Shown here piece by piece: positions 9,398-18,478 of a stretch of 64,000 nucleotides of DNA (within the stretch, counting starts at the first letter, position 1; the number at the start of each line of letters is the position of its first letter). The position numbers were made by a program, and so were the translations under genes. The stretch is from Sinomicrobium oceani. GTDB lineage: Bacteria > Bacteroidota > Bacteroidia > Flavobacteriales > Flavobacteriaceae. The stretch spans positions 1 to 64,000 of the forward strand of contig NZ_FPJE01000023.1 in assembly GCF_900119185.1 (NCBI RefSeq). Direction: 5' to 3'. Below the pieces are notes generated by a model. It did no database searches. It was not told the DNA's origin and worked only from the letters and a program-made list of their open reading frames with translations.

Positions 9398-10819
9398 CTA
9401 AAGTTCATCCAGCGGAATTCCGAAATAGAATTCGAGAACCTTCAGTTTAAAGATATAGTCGTATTTTGTCCGTACAAATTCTGCTTCGGCATTATCCACT
9501 CTCGATTGTGCCTGTGCAAAATCGAAACTGTTCATCAATCCTACATTAAAGCGTTCCCGCGCATAATTATACGCTCCCTGCCTTGCTTCGAGAGCTTTCC
9601 CCGCCGCTTCGTAACTTTTGTATGCGGCACGCGTATCGTTCCAGGCCTGGTGAATAGCATTGTCCAGATCGAGTTTATCCTGCTCCAATTGGTTTTTGGA
9701 ACGTTCTACATTGACCTGGTTTCTTTTTACACTGTTCTTCGCAGAAAAGCCGTTGAGCACCGGAATATTGAGCTGTAATCCGTAAGAGTGACCATCATTT
9801 TGTGTCCATTGCCGGAAGAATGGCAGCGGTCCTCGTATGGCACTGATTTCGCGGGACGTCACCACCTGTTCTTCGGTAGACGGTACAAGGCCTATAGGAA
9901 TAAGTTCAAAATCGCCTGTCCCCACAATCCGGTCCTGATAAGATATCCTGGTATCGTAACCGTAAAACGCAGACAGGGTGGGTAATAATGCCCCTTTTGC
10001 TATATCCAGATCCTTTTCCGCAAGGGCTACGTTTGCTTCGGAAAACTTGATGTCGTTTCGGAACGTAAGTGCCTTATTGTAAATGGTCCGGGGTGAATTC
10101 TCCAGAATGTCAGATTCGGGCAGCATAAAATCTTCATCTGCTACATCGAAATTATCATAATCATCGATAAGGAGCAATTGTGCAAGTGCAATTCTGGACA
10201 GCCGTAATTCGTTTTCGGCATTTACGATCTGTTGCTCCTGCGTCGCCGCCGTAGCTTCTATTTCAAGCAGGTCCCCTTTGGGTACGACCCCGGACTCTAC
10301 CAGCTCTTCTGTCTTTTTCAGGTCCTGTTCCGTCACGGCGTACTGCGACCTTGCTACTTCGAGGTTTTCACGACTGAAAAGCACCTGGAGATATCCGTTG
10401 GCTACGGAAAGTGATATATCATCTTTCATGTCGGCCAGTTTGTACCTGTTGGCCAGGATACTGAGGTTGGCCCGCCGGAGGGTATTGACATTCTGTAATC
10501 CCTTAAAGATATCTACCCTTACGGCTCCCTGCAACGAGGTAAACTGTGTGGTCTGGTTTTCCAGCAGACCTGTAGTGATATTCTGGTTTAATCCTATATT
10601 CCAGGAGTGAGACATCCCAACGTTTAATGTCGGAAGAAAGTTTCCTATTGCATCCGATTTGTTAATACGCGCATCTTCGGTATCCAACTCGGTTTGTCTG
10701 ACACTTATGTTGTGCTTCAGGGCATATTCGATACACGATTCCAGGGTCCATTTTTTGGCCTGGGCATGTGCAAAACATGTGGTTAAGAGAAAAGTGAGCA
10801 GTACAATTCTTGTTTTCAT
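9398..10819 (-). CDS. TolC-family outer membrane efflux channel
   Basis: 473 residues with a signal peptide (MKTRIVLLTFLLTTCFAHAQ). It has two outer-membrane-efflux repeats: WTLESCIEYALKHNISVRQTEL at the start, and the second repeat near residue 260, plus the long helices (ARSQYAVTEQDLKKTEELVESG) and the GLMNSFDFAQAQSRV motif typical of TolC. It forms a trimeric outer membrane channel and periplasmic tunnel. It is the last gene of the leftward ABC export operon, 242 bp after the adaptor gene. Confidence 0.93.
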   Translation of the reverse strand: MKTRIVLLTFLLTTCFAHAQAKKWTLESCIEYALKHNISVRQTELDTEDARINKSDAIGNFLPTLNVGMSHSWNIGLNQNITTGLLENQTTQFTSLQGAVRVDIFKGLQNVNTLRRANLSILANRYKLADMKDDISLSVANGYLQVLFSRENLEVARSQYAVTEQDLKKTEELVESGVVPKGDLLEIEATAATQEQQIVNAENELRLSRIALAQLLLIDDYDNFDVADEDFMLPESDILENSPRTIYNKALTFRNDIKFSEANVALAEKDLDIAKGALLPTLSAFYGYDTRISYQDRIVGTGDFELIPIGLVPSTEEQVVTSREISAIRGPLPFFRQWTQNDGHSYGLQLNIPVLNGFSAKNSVKRNQVNVERSKNQLEQDKLDLDNAIHQAWNDTRAAYKSYEAAGKALEARQGAYNYARERFNVGLMNSFDFAQAQSRVDNAEAEFVRTKYDYIFKLKVLEFYFGIPLDEL

Positions 10820-11061
10820 AAGGGTTAAAATTGTTTTTTGGTTTTGTCGGGGCTCCTGCCTTCGGTGCCCGGTATTCCTACCTCATCCGCTCCCGGTGTT
10901 CCACAGGAATGCCAGATTTTACATCTCTTCTGACTGCGGAATGTACTTGAGGGGTGTATTTTTGTACCGAACGGCAAGCGGCACGAATTTACATTATTTT
11001 TATAAATGTCAGTCTTCATCCGAAGCTTTTTAGCACCATTCCGCCCGATCGTAAGTATTTT

Positions 11062-12189
11062 TTACCTGTTTGACGCATCTTTTTTCACCGCTTCGGTTTT
11101 GTTCCAGATCTTGATTTTATCATTTTCGGATATTCCCGAAACGATCTCTATATTCAATCCGTCTGATATCCCGGTCTCTACATCTCTTCGCTCAAACTTC
11201 TGATCGCCTGTTTCTACTTCCACGTAAGGCTTTTCCGTTTCCCTGTCAAACTGCAACAGCGCTTCCTTTATGGCAAGTACATCTTCCTTTTTATCGAGTA
11301 TCAGGGAAGCATTGGCACTATAACCGGCCCTGATAAAATAGCCGTCCTCCATAAATACATCGGCCTCGATCTTGAACTGAACAACACCCGAAGTCGTTTC
11401 TTCCTCTTCATTCCATTTGGGAGCAACGAATTTCAGTTCTCCCCGGAACTCCTTATCCGGAATAGCTCCGAAACTGATAGTGAGCGGTTCTCCTACCTTC
11501 AGTTTTCCCACTTCGGCTTCATCGACCATACCTTCGAATATCATTTTCGACAGGTCGGCAATACTCGCAATGGTAGTACCATCGTTAAAATTATTACTTT
11601 CTATAACCTGATCTCCGATTTTTACGGGGATCTCCAGTACCGTACCGGCAATAGTAGCCTTTACATTGGTATTGGCACTTGTAGAGCCTCCGGCAGAACC
11701 GAGTCTGATGATCTGAAGATCGCTTTCGGCATTGGACAGCTCCTGTTTGGCCTGGTTATAGGTAAGTTCTATAGTATTGAATTCCTGGGAGGATATTACG
11801 CCTTTATCGACCAGTATTTTATTTCTGTCGTATTCTATTTTGGCATTGCCGAGCGCTATCTTGGCATTGCTTACTCTTCCCCTGGCCGTGTTCAGTGTCT
11901 GTTCGTTGGGCACCACCTTGATCTTAGCGATCAGGTCTCCGGCCTGTAACTGATCTCCTTCTTCTACCAGGATCTCCCCGATGATACCGGATATCTGCGG
12001 TTTGATAGCCACCTCATCTTCGGGAATGACCTTTCCTGTTGCCACCGTTTTTTCTTCTATAGTGGTCCGGAAGGCGGTTTCGGTTTCATACGTAACAGGC
12101 GGTTTACTGTTGGATTTTATAAAGTATGCCGCTGCAAATAATGCTCCTATAATAAGAACACCTATTCCTATGTACTTTAAAACTTTCAT
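11062..12189 (-). CDS. HlyD/MacA-type periplasmic adaptor
   Basis: 375 residues: one N-terminal membrane anchor (about 5-25), a biotinyl-lipoyl-like half motif (GIIGEILVEEGDQLQAGDLIAKI), a coiled-coil hairpin (about 105-170: LNTARGRVSNAKIALGNAKI...), the second lipoyl half (IAGTVLEIPVKIGDQVIESN) and beta-barrel/membrane-proximal domains. It should bridge the two FtsX-type permeases and the TolC channel encoded in the same operon. A MacA-like role follows from context; the cargo is unknown. Confidence 0.93.
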   Translation of the reverse strand: MKVLKYIGIGVLIIGALFAAAYFIKSNSKPPVTYETETAFRTTIEEKTVATGKVIPEDEVAIKPQISGIIGEILVEEGDQLQAGDLIAKIKVVPNEQTLNTARGRVSNAKIALGNAKIEYDRNKILVDKGVISSQEFNTIELTYNQAKQELSNAESDLQIIRLGSAGGSTSANTNVKATIAGTVLEIPVKIGDQVIESNNFNDGTTIASIADLSKMIFEGMVDEAEVGKLKVGEPLTISFGAIPDKEFRGELKFVAPKWNEEEETTSGVVQFKIEADVFMEDGYFIRAGYSANASLILDKKEDVLAIKEALLQFDRETEKPYVEVETGDQKFERRDVETGISDGLNIEIVSGISENDKIKIWNKTEAVKKDASNR

Positions 12190-12244
12190 CTATGACACTC
12201 TAAATTGGTTATTTATTTTCTGTTTATAATTTCTGTCTTTCGGT

Positions 12245-13510
12245 TTATTCCTCTCTCAGGGCATCGATCGGTTTAATACTTACTGCCCTTTGTGCCGGTA
12301 TAAGCCCTATGAGAGTTCCTAACACAATCATAATAAAAAGGGCTCCCAGAATATAAGATATGGCTACGGTGGGATTGGTATACGGAAAACCTCCGTCGCC
12401 CTGAGTCAACACATTGAGAATGGCCAGCACCACCGCCCCCATGATAATCCCCAAGATTCCGGCGACCATGGTCAGGAAAACCGATTCCAATAGTATCTGC
12501 CCCCTTACTTCTGCAGGAGTAGCCCCCAATGCTCTTCGCACACCGAGCTCGCGGGTACGCTCTTTTACCGATATCAGCAATATATTTCCGATGGCTACTA
12601 CCCCGGCTATGATCGTAGCCAATCCTACGAAAAGGGATAAGAAGTTGAGTCCTTTTGCAAAGCCAAAAAGCTTGGCAAAAGCTTCTCCGAGGTTAAAAGA
12701 CCCGAATGCCCTTTCATCGTCCGGATGTACTTTATGCCGTTTTTTCAAAAGTTTTTTCACATCGCTTTCCAGACGTACTACATCCACGTCGTTATATGCC
12801 GCTATGGCCATCCAACCTACGTTTTCGCCGGTATTGAATATTTTCCGATAGGTGGTAAAAGGCAGCATCAGCGAATTGTCTCCTTCAAAATCTATATTTT
12901 CCGACTTTTTGTACACCCCGATCACCTGGAGATATACGTTATTGAGCTTGACATAGCTTCCTACGGGATCTTCATCTTTACTGAAGAGGTCATTGCGCAC
13001 TCTTTCTCCTATGACACATACCCTCCGTTCTTTTTCCATATCCATTTCGTTCAGGAAACGGCCGCCTTCATAGATCTTCTTTTTAGAGATCTCATCGACG
13101 ATAGGGTAATCCCCGAACACGGAATAATTCCCTGTCTTCATACCTCGGGACACCTGGGGTGGTGCACCTCCGAAAATACCCTGAACATTCCGCGGGGCGA
13201 TAAACTGTATGCCGGGAAGCTTATTCTGAAGGTCTTCGATATCCCCCAGTTTTAACTGAACGGCCCGCCCTATCTTAAATCCTCCGTAGGGTATGCTGGT
13301 TCGTTGTGTCCATACGAACATACTGTTATTGGCGACACCCTGGAATTCCTTTTCAAAACCGTTGTCCAGTCCTTTTGTTGCACCCGACAAGGCGATATAG
13401 ACAAATATTCCCCAGAGTACCCCGATAATCGTAATGATCGTACGCACCTTGTTCTTACGGATCGAACCGAATATTTCCTGCCACGTATCCCTGTCAAAAA
13501 TAAACCGCAT
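12245..13510 (-). CDS. MacB-like ABC transporter permease (second of two)
   Basis: 421 residues. One N-terminal span (TIITIIGVLWGIFVYIALSGA), a periplasmic MacB_PCD region (about 45-250), then three C-terminal spans of the FtsX domain including GNILLISVKERTRELGVRRALGATPAEV, the coupling-helix signature. There is no ATPase domain, unlike E. coli MacB. It begins with the same RDTWQEIFGSIRKNK pattern as its neighbour and probably forms a heterodimer with it, both energised by the ATPase at 14786-15490. Confidence 0.94.
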   Translation of the reverse strand: MRFIFDRDTWQEIFGSIRKNKVRTIITIIGVLWGIFVYIALSGATKGLDNGFEKEFQGVANNSMFVWTQRTSIPYGGFKIGRAVQLKLGDIEDLQNKLPGIQFIAPRNVQGIFGGAPPQVSRGMKTGNYSVFGDYPIVDEISKKKIYEGGRFLNEMDMEKERRVCVIGERVRNDLFSKDEDPVGSYVKLNNVYLQVIGVYKKSENIDFEGDNSLMLPFTTYRKIFNTGENVGWMAIAAYNDVDVVRLESDVKKLLKKRHKVHPDDERAFGSFNLGEAFAKLFGFAKGLNFLSLFVGLATIIAGVVAIGNILLISVKERTRELGVRRALGATPAEVRGQILLESVFLTMVAGILGIIMGAVVLAILNVLTQGDGGFPYTNPTVAISYILGALFIMIVLGTLIGLIPAQRAVSIKPIDALREE

Positions 13511-13560
13511 AGGGTATTGGTTTTATATTGTTCCGGTTACCGGCCACACCGGCAAACCTG

Positions 13561-14796
13561 CTATTCATCTCTTAACGCTACTATAGGTTTTACACTGGCT
13601 GCTCTCCGGGCAGGAATATATCCTGCAATCACCCCGAAAAATATAAGGATGAGGGTAGCCGATATCACCACATTCAATCCTACGCCGGGATTGGTTATAA
13701 AATAATCATCTTTGAAATTATTCCCGATGAGCTCCAGTAATCCCATCCCCATAATCAACCCGATGTATCCGGCGATCGTCGTAATAAAAATAGACTCCTG
13801 TAACACCAGGCCGATCACAGAAGCCGGTGTGGCCCCGAGGGCTTTACGGATACCGAGTTCCTTAGTCCTTTCCTTGACTACAAAAACCATAATGTTACTG
13901 ATCCCGATGACCCCTGCGATCAATGTACCTATACCTACAAACAACACCACGAGTTGCAATACATTGGCAAACATCATATTCCTTTGCACAATATCTGCTG
14001 TATTACTGAGGTAAATGCCGTTCTGATCTTCCGGGGCTACCTTATGTTTATCCTTCAGGTACCTGTACAAACTGGCATCGAAAGCCATGGCCCCGGCATA
14101 TCCGATTTCAGTTTTATAGGTCAGTACGATCTCGTCGATTTTGTCTGTTCCTTTATCCAGAAGTTGTCTGGTGGTGTAGGGCATGTAGATAAACCTTTCG
14201 TCATTGTCCCCGCCATCGTCCTGAAAAACACCGACCACCCGGTACATCACTCCTCCTATATCCATATACTTCCCGACTGCACTTTCCGATTTACCGAACA
14301 GGTCTATCTCCACCAGCCGTCCTATAACGACATGCTTGGCCCTGTCTTTTATATCTTTATCATTGAGATAGCGTCCTTTCATGATGATATTTTTCTCCAC
14401 CTCATGATATGCGGGTGCTATAGCACGAACGCTGTATGTATTGGATTCTCCTTTGTAACTGGCCAGCAAACTTTTGGAAGAACGCGGAGTAATCTTATCG
14501 AGATACATGGCAAAATCTTTTTTGATATCTTCCATGTCGTCATTGCGGAATTCTATCCGCCTTCCTTTCTTAAAGCCTTGATAAGGCACACTGGTACTTC
14601 CGGGATATATGAAAAAGGTATTGGTAGCGTCTCCCATGAAAAACTCGTTGAATGTGTTTTTCAACCCATTCCCCATTCCGAAAAGCACGGTAAAGATCAA
14701 TATCCCGAGGGCTACGGTAAACCCGGAAAGGAATGTCCGCAGTTTGTTTTTTCGTATAGTCTGAAATATTTCCTGCCAGCGGTCTCTACTGAACAT
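13561..14796 (-). CDS. MacB-like ABC transporter permease (first of two)
   Basis: 411 residues with the same layout as the following permease: SRDRWQEIFQTIRKNKLRTF, one span, a MacB_PCD periplasmic domain, and an FtsX domain with VFVVKERTKELGIRKALGATPASVIG. The start codon overlaps the ATPase gene by 11 bp, which points to translational coupling. The two permeases are clearly related but diverged, so the transporter is likely an asymmetric complex. Confidence 0.94.
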   Translation of the reverse strand: MFSRDRWQEIFQTIRKNKLRTFLSGFTVALGILIFTVLFGMGNGLKNTFNEFFMGDATNTFFIYPGSTSVPYQGFKKGRRIEFRNDDMEDIKKDFAMYLDKITPRSSKSLLASYKGESNTYSVRAIAPAYHEVEKNIIMKGRYLNDKDIKDRAKHVVIGRLVEIDLFGKSESAVGKYMDIGGVMYRVVGVFQDDGGDNDERFIYMPYTTRQLLDKGTDKIDEIVLTYKTEIGYAGAMAFDASLYRYLKDKHKVAPEDQNGIYLSNTADIVQRNMMFANVLQLVVLFVGIGTLIAGVIGISNIMVFVVKERTKELGIRKALGATPASVIGLVLQESIFITTIAGYIGLIMGMGLLELIGNNFKDDYFITNPGVGLNVVISATLILIFFGVIAGYIPARRAASVKPIVALRDE

Positions 14797-15490
14797 ATTG
14801 TGAAGCTCTTACCTGTTCTACAAAAGTATCTTCCACTATTACGCCGTCTTTGAGATGGACGATCCGTTTACACATTTGAGCGATATCAGGTTCATGGGTC
14901 ACTACCAGTATGGTTTTACCTTCATCGTTAATTTCCTGAACAAGTTCCATTATCTCGTAAGATGTTTTGCTGTCCAATGCACCGGTCAGCTCATCGGCCA
15001 GGAGTACCTTGGGTTCTGCCGCAAGTGCCCTCGCTATGGCCACACGTTGTTTTTGTCCTCCGGAGAGCTCGCTCGGCAGGTGGTCTGCCCATTGTTTCAG
15101 CCCAACTTTTTCGAGATACTTCAGGGCCTTCTCCTGCCGGTCCTTACGATTGACTTTCTGGTAATACAACGGAAGCGCTACATTTTCGATAGCGGTTTTA
15201 TAATTGATGAGGTTGAAAGACTGAAAAATAAATCCGAGAAATTTGTTACGGTACTTGGCAGCTTTCGTTTCGTTGAGATTCTTAATAGGCACCCCGTCCA
15301 GCAGATACTCGCCCGTATCAGCCTCGTCGAGCATTCCGAGAATGTTGAGAAAAGTCGATTTCCCGGAGCCCGAAGACCCCATAATTGCTACGAGTTCTCC
15401 TTCTTTTATGGATAAATTAAGCCCTTTTAAAACATGGAGGGAATTACTCCCCATCCGGTAGGACTTATGCAAGTCTTTGATCTCTATCAT
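14786..15490 (-). CDS. MacB/LolD-type ABC transporter ATPase
   Basis: 234 residues, full length for a stand-alone ATPase. Walker A GSSGSGKS, Q-loop FIFQSFNLI, signature LSGGQKQRVAIARAL, Walker B VLLADELTGALD and switch His in VVTHEPD are all visible. It is the first gene of the operon ATPase - permease - permease - adaptor - TolC. This is the MacAB-TolC plan used to move substrates from periplasm or inner membrane across the outer membrane by mechanotransmission. Confidence 0.96.
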   Translation of the reverse strand: MIEIKDLHKSYRMGSNSLHVLKGLNLSIKEGELVAIMGSSGSGKSTFLNILGMLDEADTGEYLLDGVPIKNLNETKAAKYRNKFLGFIFQSFNLINYKTAIENVALPLYYQKVNRKDRQEKALKYLEKVGLKQWADHLPSELSGGQKQRVAIARALAAEPKVLLADELTGALDSKTSYEIMELVQEINDEGKTILVVTHEPDIAQMCKRIVHLKDGVIVEDTFVEQVRASQYVQ

Positions 15491-15544
15491 ATCCGGTAAG
15501 CTGATTTTTTTGGTAATGTACTGATAAAATATCTTTTAGTATGT

Positions 15545-15575
15545 AAAAAATACAGCAATTCATAGTACTTTACAA
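15545..15575 (-). promoter_or_regulatory. Possible promoter of the export operon
   Basis: On the minus strand TTG (15575-15573), a 20-bp spacer, then TAttTTTT, one mismatch from TAnnTTTG. It lies 55 bp upstream of the ATPase ATG. Confidence 0.35.
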
Positions 15576-15640
15576 TCATTTGACGCTATAACGCCGGATT
15601 TGTTACAGCATAAGCACAAAAAAAATGTTAAAATCGTATG

Positions 15641-17086
15641 CTACCACAGTCCGAGCACTTTCCACCAGGCTCCACCTATAATAAAAAATATGAACAGGTA
15701 AACCATGCTTAACAAAAAGCCGTCTTTCCACCATTGGTTGACGGTTACATAACCGCTTCCGTAAAGAATGGGAGCGGGCCCGTGTCCGTAATGGGTCAGT
15801 GTCCCGAAAATACCGCCGCAGAATCCGAGAAAAAGAGCAAGCATATCGGGCGGAACCCCAACGGCTACCCCAACGGAAAGCATGGCGTAGTACAATGCTG
15901 CAACGTGTGCCGTAGCACTGGCAAACATATAGTGCAGGTAATAATAAATGAGGATGATAATGGGAAAGGCATAGTACCAGGACATTCCCGAAATCGAATC
16001 CTTAATATTTTCGGAAAGCCATGGAATAAAACCCAGCTTTGCCAGAAAGCTCGCCATCATAACCAGGGAAGAAAACCATACTACGGTATCCCAGGCTCCT
16101 TTTTCGCTTTTTACATCTTCCCAGGTCAGTACCCTGGTCAGAAGCAGGAAGCACAATCCTAACAGTGCGGTAGTTGTAGCATCGATATGTACGGTTTCAC
16201 CGAAAATCCATAAAAAAAGTAAAATGAGAAACGCAACGATCATAATCCATTCCTCTGGTTTCATCTTCCCCATTTCACGGAGTTTTTGCCTGGCCAGCTC
16301 CGGGGCATCGCCGGTATTTTTGAGATCGGGAGGACTCACCTTATACAACACATAGGGCATTACCATAAGGCAAAGCAGACCGGGAACCAGTGCAGCAACA
16401 GCCCAGCTCCCCCAGGAGATACTGATACCCAGATCAGCAGCAAATTTCTGTGCCATGGGATTACTTGCCGTCCCGGTAAGAAACATCGTCGAGGTAATAA
16501 GGTTGGCATTATATGTACTCAGTGTCAGAAATGTTCCGGCCTTTTTGTTCGTTTCAGGTTTGGCAGCATCGGATCCCAGGCTCATGGCTACGGATTTCAT
16601 GATCGGATAGATAATACCACCTGATCTCGCGGTATTGCTCGGCACTGCCGGAGCGAGCAGAAGATCGGCCAGATTGAGTCCGTAAGCGAGTCCGAGGGTA
16701 CTGCGACCGAACTTCTGTACAAAGAAATAGGCTATCCTCGCCCCCAGACCGGTTTTTATGAATCCCCTGGCTATAAAAAAGGCCATTCCGATAAGCCATA
16801 TAATGGAATTCCCGAACCCGCTCAGTGCATTGACAATACTGTCTTTTGCCGGATTGACCGAATCTTCCGGAGCCAGAACGGTGGAAAACGCACTCAGTGC
16901 AATCCCCAGCATGGCCATGGTCCCCATAGGAGCAGCCTTGGTAATAATTCCCATAATGACAAAGACGAAAATACCGAAGAGGTGCCACGCATTTTCTTTT
17001 AATCCTTCCGGTACGGGAATAAACCAGAGTATGATCCCCACTGCCGAAGAAAGGGCCAGCATCTTGTAATTCAATTCTGTTTTCAT
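15641..17086 (-). CDS. DASS-family (SLC13) sodium:anion symporter
   Basis: 481 residues from the ATG at 17086, which is 10 bp after the porin stop; an in-frame upstream extension overlaps the porin gene and is unlikely. About 12 spans are visible. The DASS motifs appear as SNTARSGGIIYPI in the first half and the TAHVAALYYAML region in the second. It resembles the CitT/SodiT/2-oxoglutarate-malate branch and should import di- or tricarboxylates or similar anions across the inner membrane. The upstream porin gene suggests a paired outer/inner membrane uptake route. Confidence 0.9.
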   Translation of the reverse strand: MKTELNYKMLALSSAVGIILWFIPVPEGLKENAWHLFGIFVFVIMGIITKAAPMGTMAMLGIALSAFSTVLAPEDSVNPAKDSIVNALSGFGNSIIWLIGMAFFIARGFIKTGLGARIAYFFVQKFGRSTLGLAYGLNLADLLLAPAVPSNTARSGGIIYPIMKSVAMSLGSDAAKPETNKKAGTFLTLSTYNANLITSTMFLTGTASNPMAQKFAADLGISISWGSWAVAALVPGLLCLMVMPYVLYKVSPPDLKNTGDAPELARQKLREMGKMKPEEWIMIVAFLILLFLWIFGETVHIDATTTALLGLCFLLLTRVLTWEDVKSEKGAWDTVVWFSSLVMMASFLAKLGFIPWLSENIKDSISGMSWYYAFPIIILIYYYLHYMFASATAHVAALYYAMLSVGVAVGVPPDMLALFLGFCGGIFGTLTHYGHGPAPILYGSGYVTVNQWWKDGFLLSMVYLFIFFIIGGAWWKVLGLW

Positions 17087-17096
17087 AATATAACAA

Positions 17097-18266
17097 TTAA
17101 AAAGCGACCTGGAACTGTGCAATGATCTGGTTATTATCGTAAGTCCTGGTATCGGGAATATTCCGGTCGAAATGATTGATAACGCCCACCAGAGAAAACT
17201 TAGCGGCATACACTCCCGAAAAGATAACACTTGCCATGGGAATGTAGGCGTATCTCGAGTTGTCCATAATCAGCGTATTGCTATCGAGATATTCATGTCT
17301 GAAACTGAATTCAAGAGCCCTGATCCGCGGTTTATTGATTTTGTAACGTAAACGGGACAGGGCATATATGCCGTGCATGCGGAAATCTCCCAGAGCGGGA
17401 TTTTCCAATGTCGTACTGCGGTAATCGTTGAAATTTGTTCCGTTTTTATACTCCACATTCATATCAAAGTCCCAGGCATCTGTAAGGTCGTACCGCAACC
17501 TGGCATCAGCTCCATATGCATTGCCCTGCTGTCCGTCTAACCGGGCCAATCCCCCGTTGATCCCCAGCGAAAGCTGGGGAATTACATTGTATTCCAAACG
17601 CAGGGTGTAATTTTTAGAATTGTCATTATCCCATGGCTGGTTCCGGTTGTTCCCGTTATAGATAGTCAGGTAATAATAAAACGGGATATTCTTTTCCATC
17701 AGCGAACCATAAACAGCAGCTCCTATCTGGAAACTCTGCCACCCGTTGCTCCCGAACAGGGTATACTGATTGGACCAGGTATAAGAATTGTTCAGTTGAA
17801 AAGGATGCAGGTCTTCTATACCAAAATAAGGACGGAACTGTCCTAACTGTATATTAAGATAGGGATTGTGTGCATATTTCACAAAAGCATTTTCCAGGAC
17901 TTTGGATGTCGGATCGTTTTTAAACTCGGCCAGGTTGACCAGGATAGAAGCACTTATTTTATCGTTGATATTAAAGTTGGTCTGCATCCTGACATACTGC
18001 ATTTCAAAGGAATTGGTCACGACATTGACCTCCGGATCGGAAAAATGCATCCCCGCGGTATTGATATCGTCATCGAGAGAAACCACATACCGCCCAACCA
18101 CCAGGGCTTTGAACTGAAATCCACGTTTATATTCGGAATAATCGTCTATAGGATTGTCTGCCTGAGCGTTTGTCAGAGATATGCCCCCGAGGATGAGGAT
18201 ACACGCAAAATATAAATGTAAGGCTCCGGAGCTGAGAAAACACTGAAAATAAGACTGTAAGGGCAT
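17097..18266 (-). CDS. Outer membrane porin, OprO/P-like beta-barrel
   Basis: 389 residues from the ATG at 18266, chosen because it leaves a good signal peptide ending near LTNAQA. After it come alternating beta-strands with many aromatic ends (GFQFKALVVGRYVVSL, AKFSLVGVINHFDR) and a terminal Phe (IAQFQVAF), as expected of a 16-18-strand barrel. It resembles the phosphate-selective porin O/P superfamily, but the name says little about the substrate. It is followed 10 bp later by the DASS symporter and probably feeds it. Confidence 0.8.
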   Translation of the reverse strand: MPLQSYFQCFLSSGALHLYFACILILGGISLTNAQADNPIDDYSEYKRGFQFKALVVGRYVVSLDDDINTAGMHFSDPEVNVVTNSFEMQYVRMQTNFNINDKISASILVNLAEFKNDPTSKVLENAFVKYAHNPYLNIQLGQFRPYFGIEDLHPFQLNNSYTWSNQYTLFGSNGWQSFQIGAAVYGSLMEKNIPFYYYLTIYNGNNRNQPWDNDNSKNYTLRLEYNVIPQLSLGINGGLARLDGQQGNAYGADARLRYDLTDAWDFDMNVEYKNGTNFNDYRSTTLENPALGDFRMHGIYALSRLRYKINKPRIRALEFSFRHEYLDSNTLIMDNSRYAYIPMASVIFSGVYAAKFSLVGVINHFDRNIPDTRTYDNNQIIAQFQVAF

Positions 18267-18478
18267 GGGTAGTTGTTGTTCGTCGGGACATACGACTAAT
18301 AATCCAGAACGCATACTTTCTCCCGCACAAAGACAATGTTACCCTCTCATTTGCTATTCCTGTAGCAGATACCCCGTGGTGATTTCTCCTTAAAGTTAAG
18401 ATATAATCTATAACGCCGCAAGCCTGACCTTTCTTTTTTTGTAGAAAAAACATTACACACATCCCCCCGTGTTATGCC

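Noticed and set aside
12414-12851. Rightward frame of 145 codons inside the MacB-like permease
   Set aside because: Antisense to a well-defined gene; Pro/Ser/Thr-rich shadow.
18127-18462. Leftward reading frame of 111 codons
   Set aside because: Overlaps the porin signal-peptide region in another frame; no motif.
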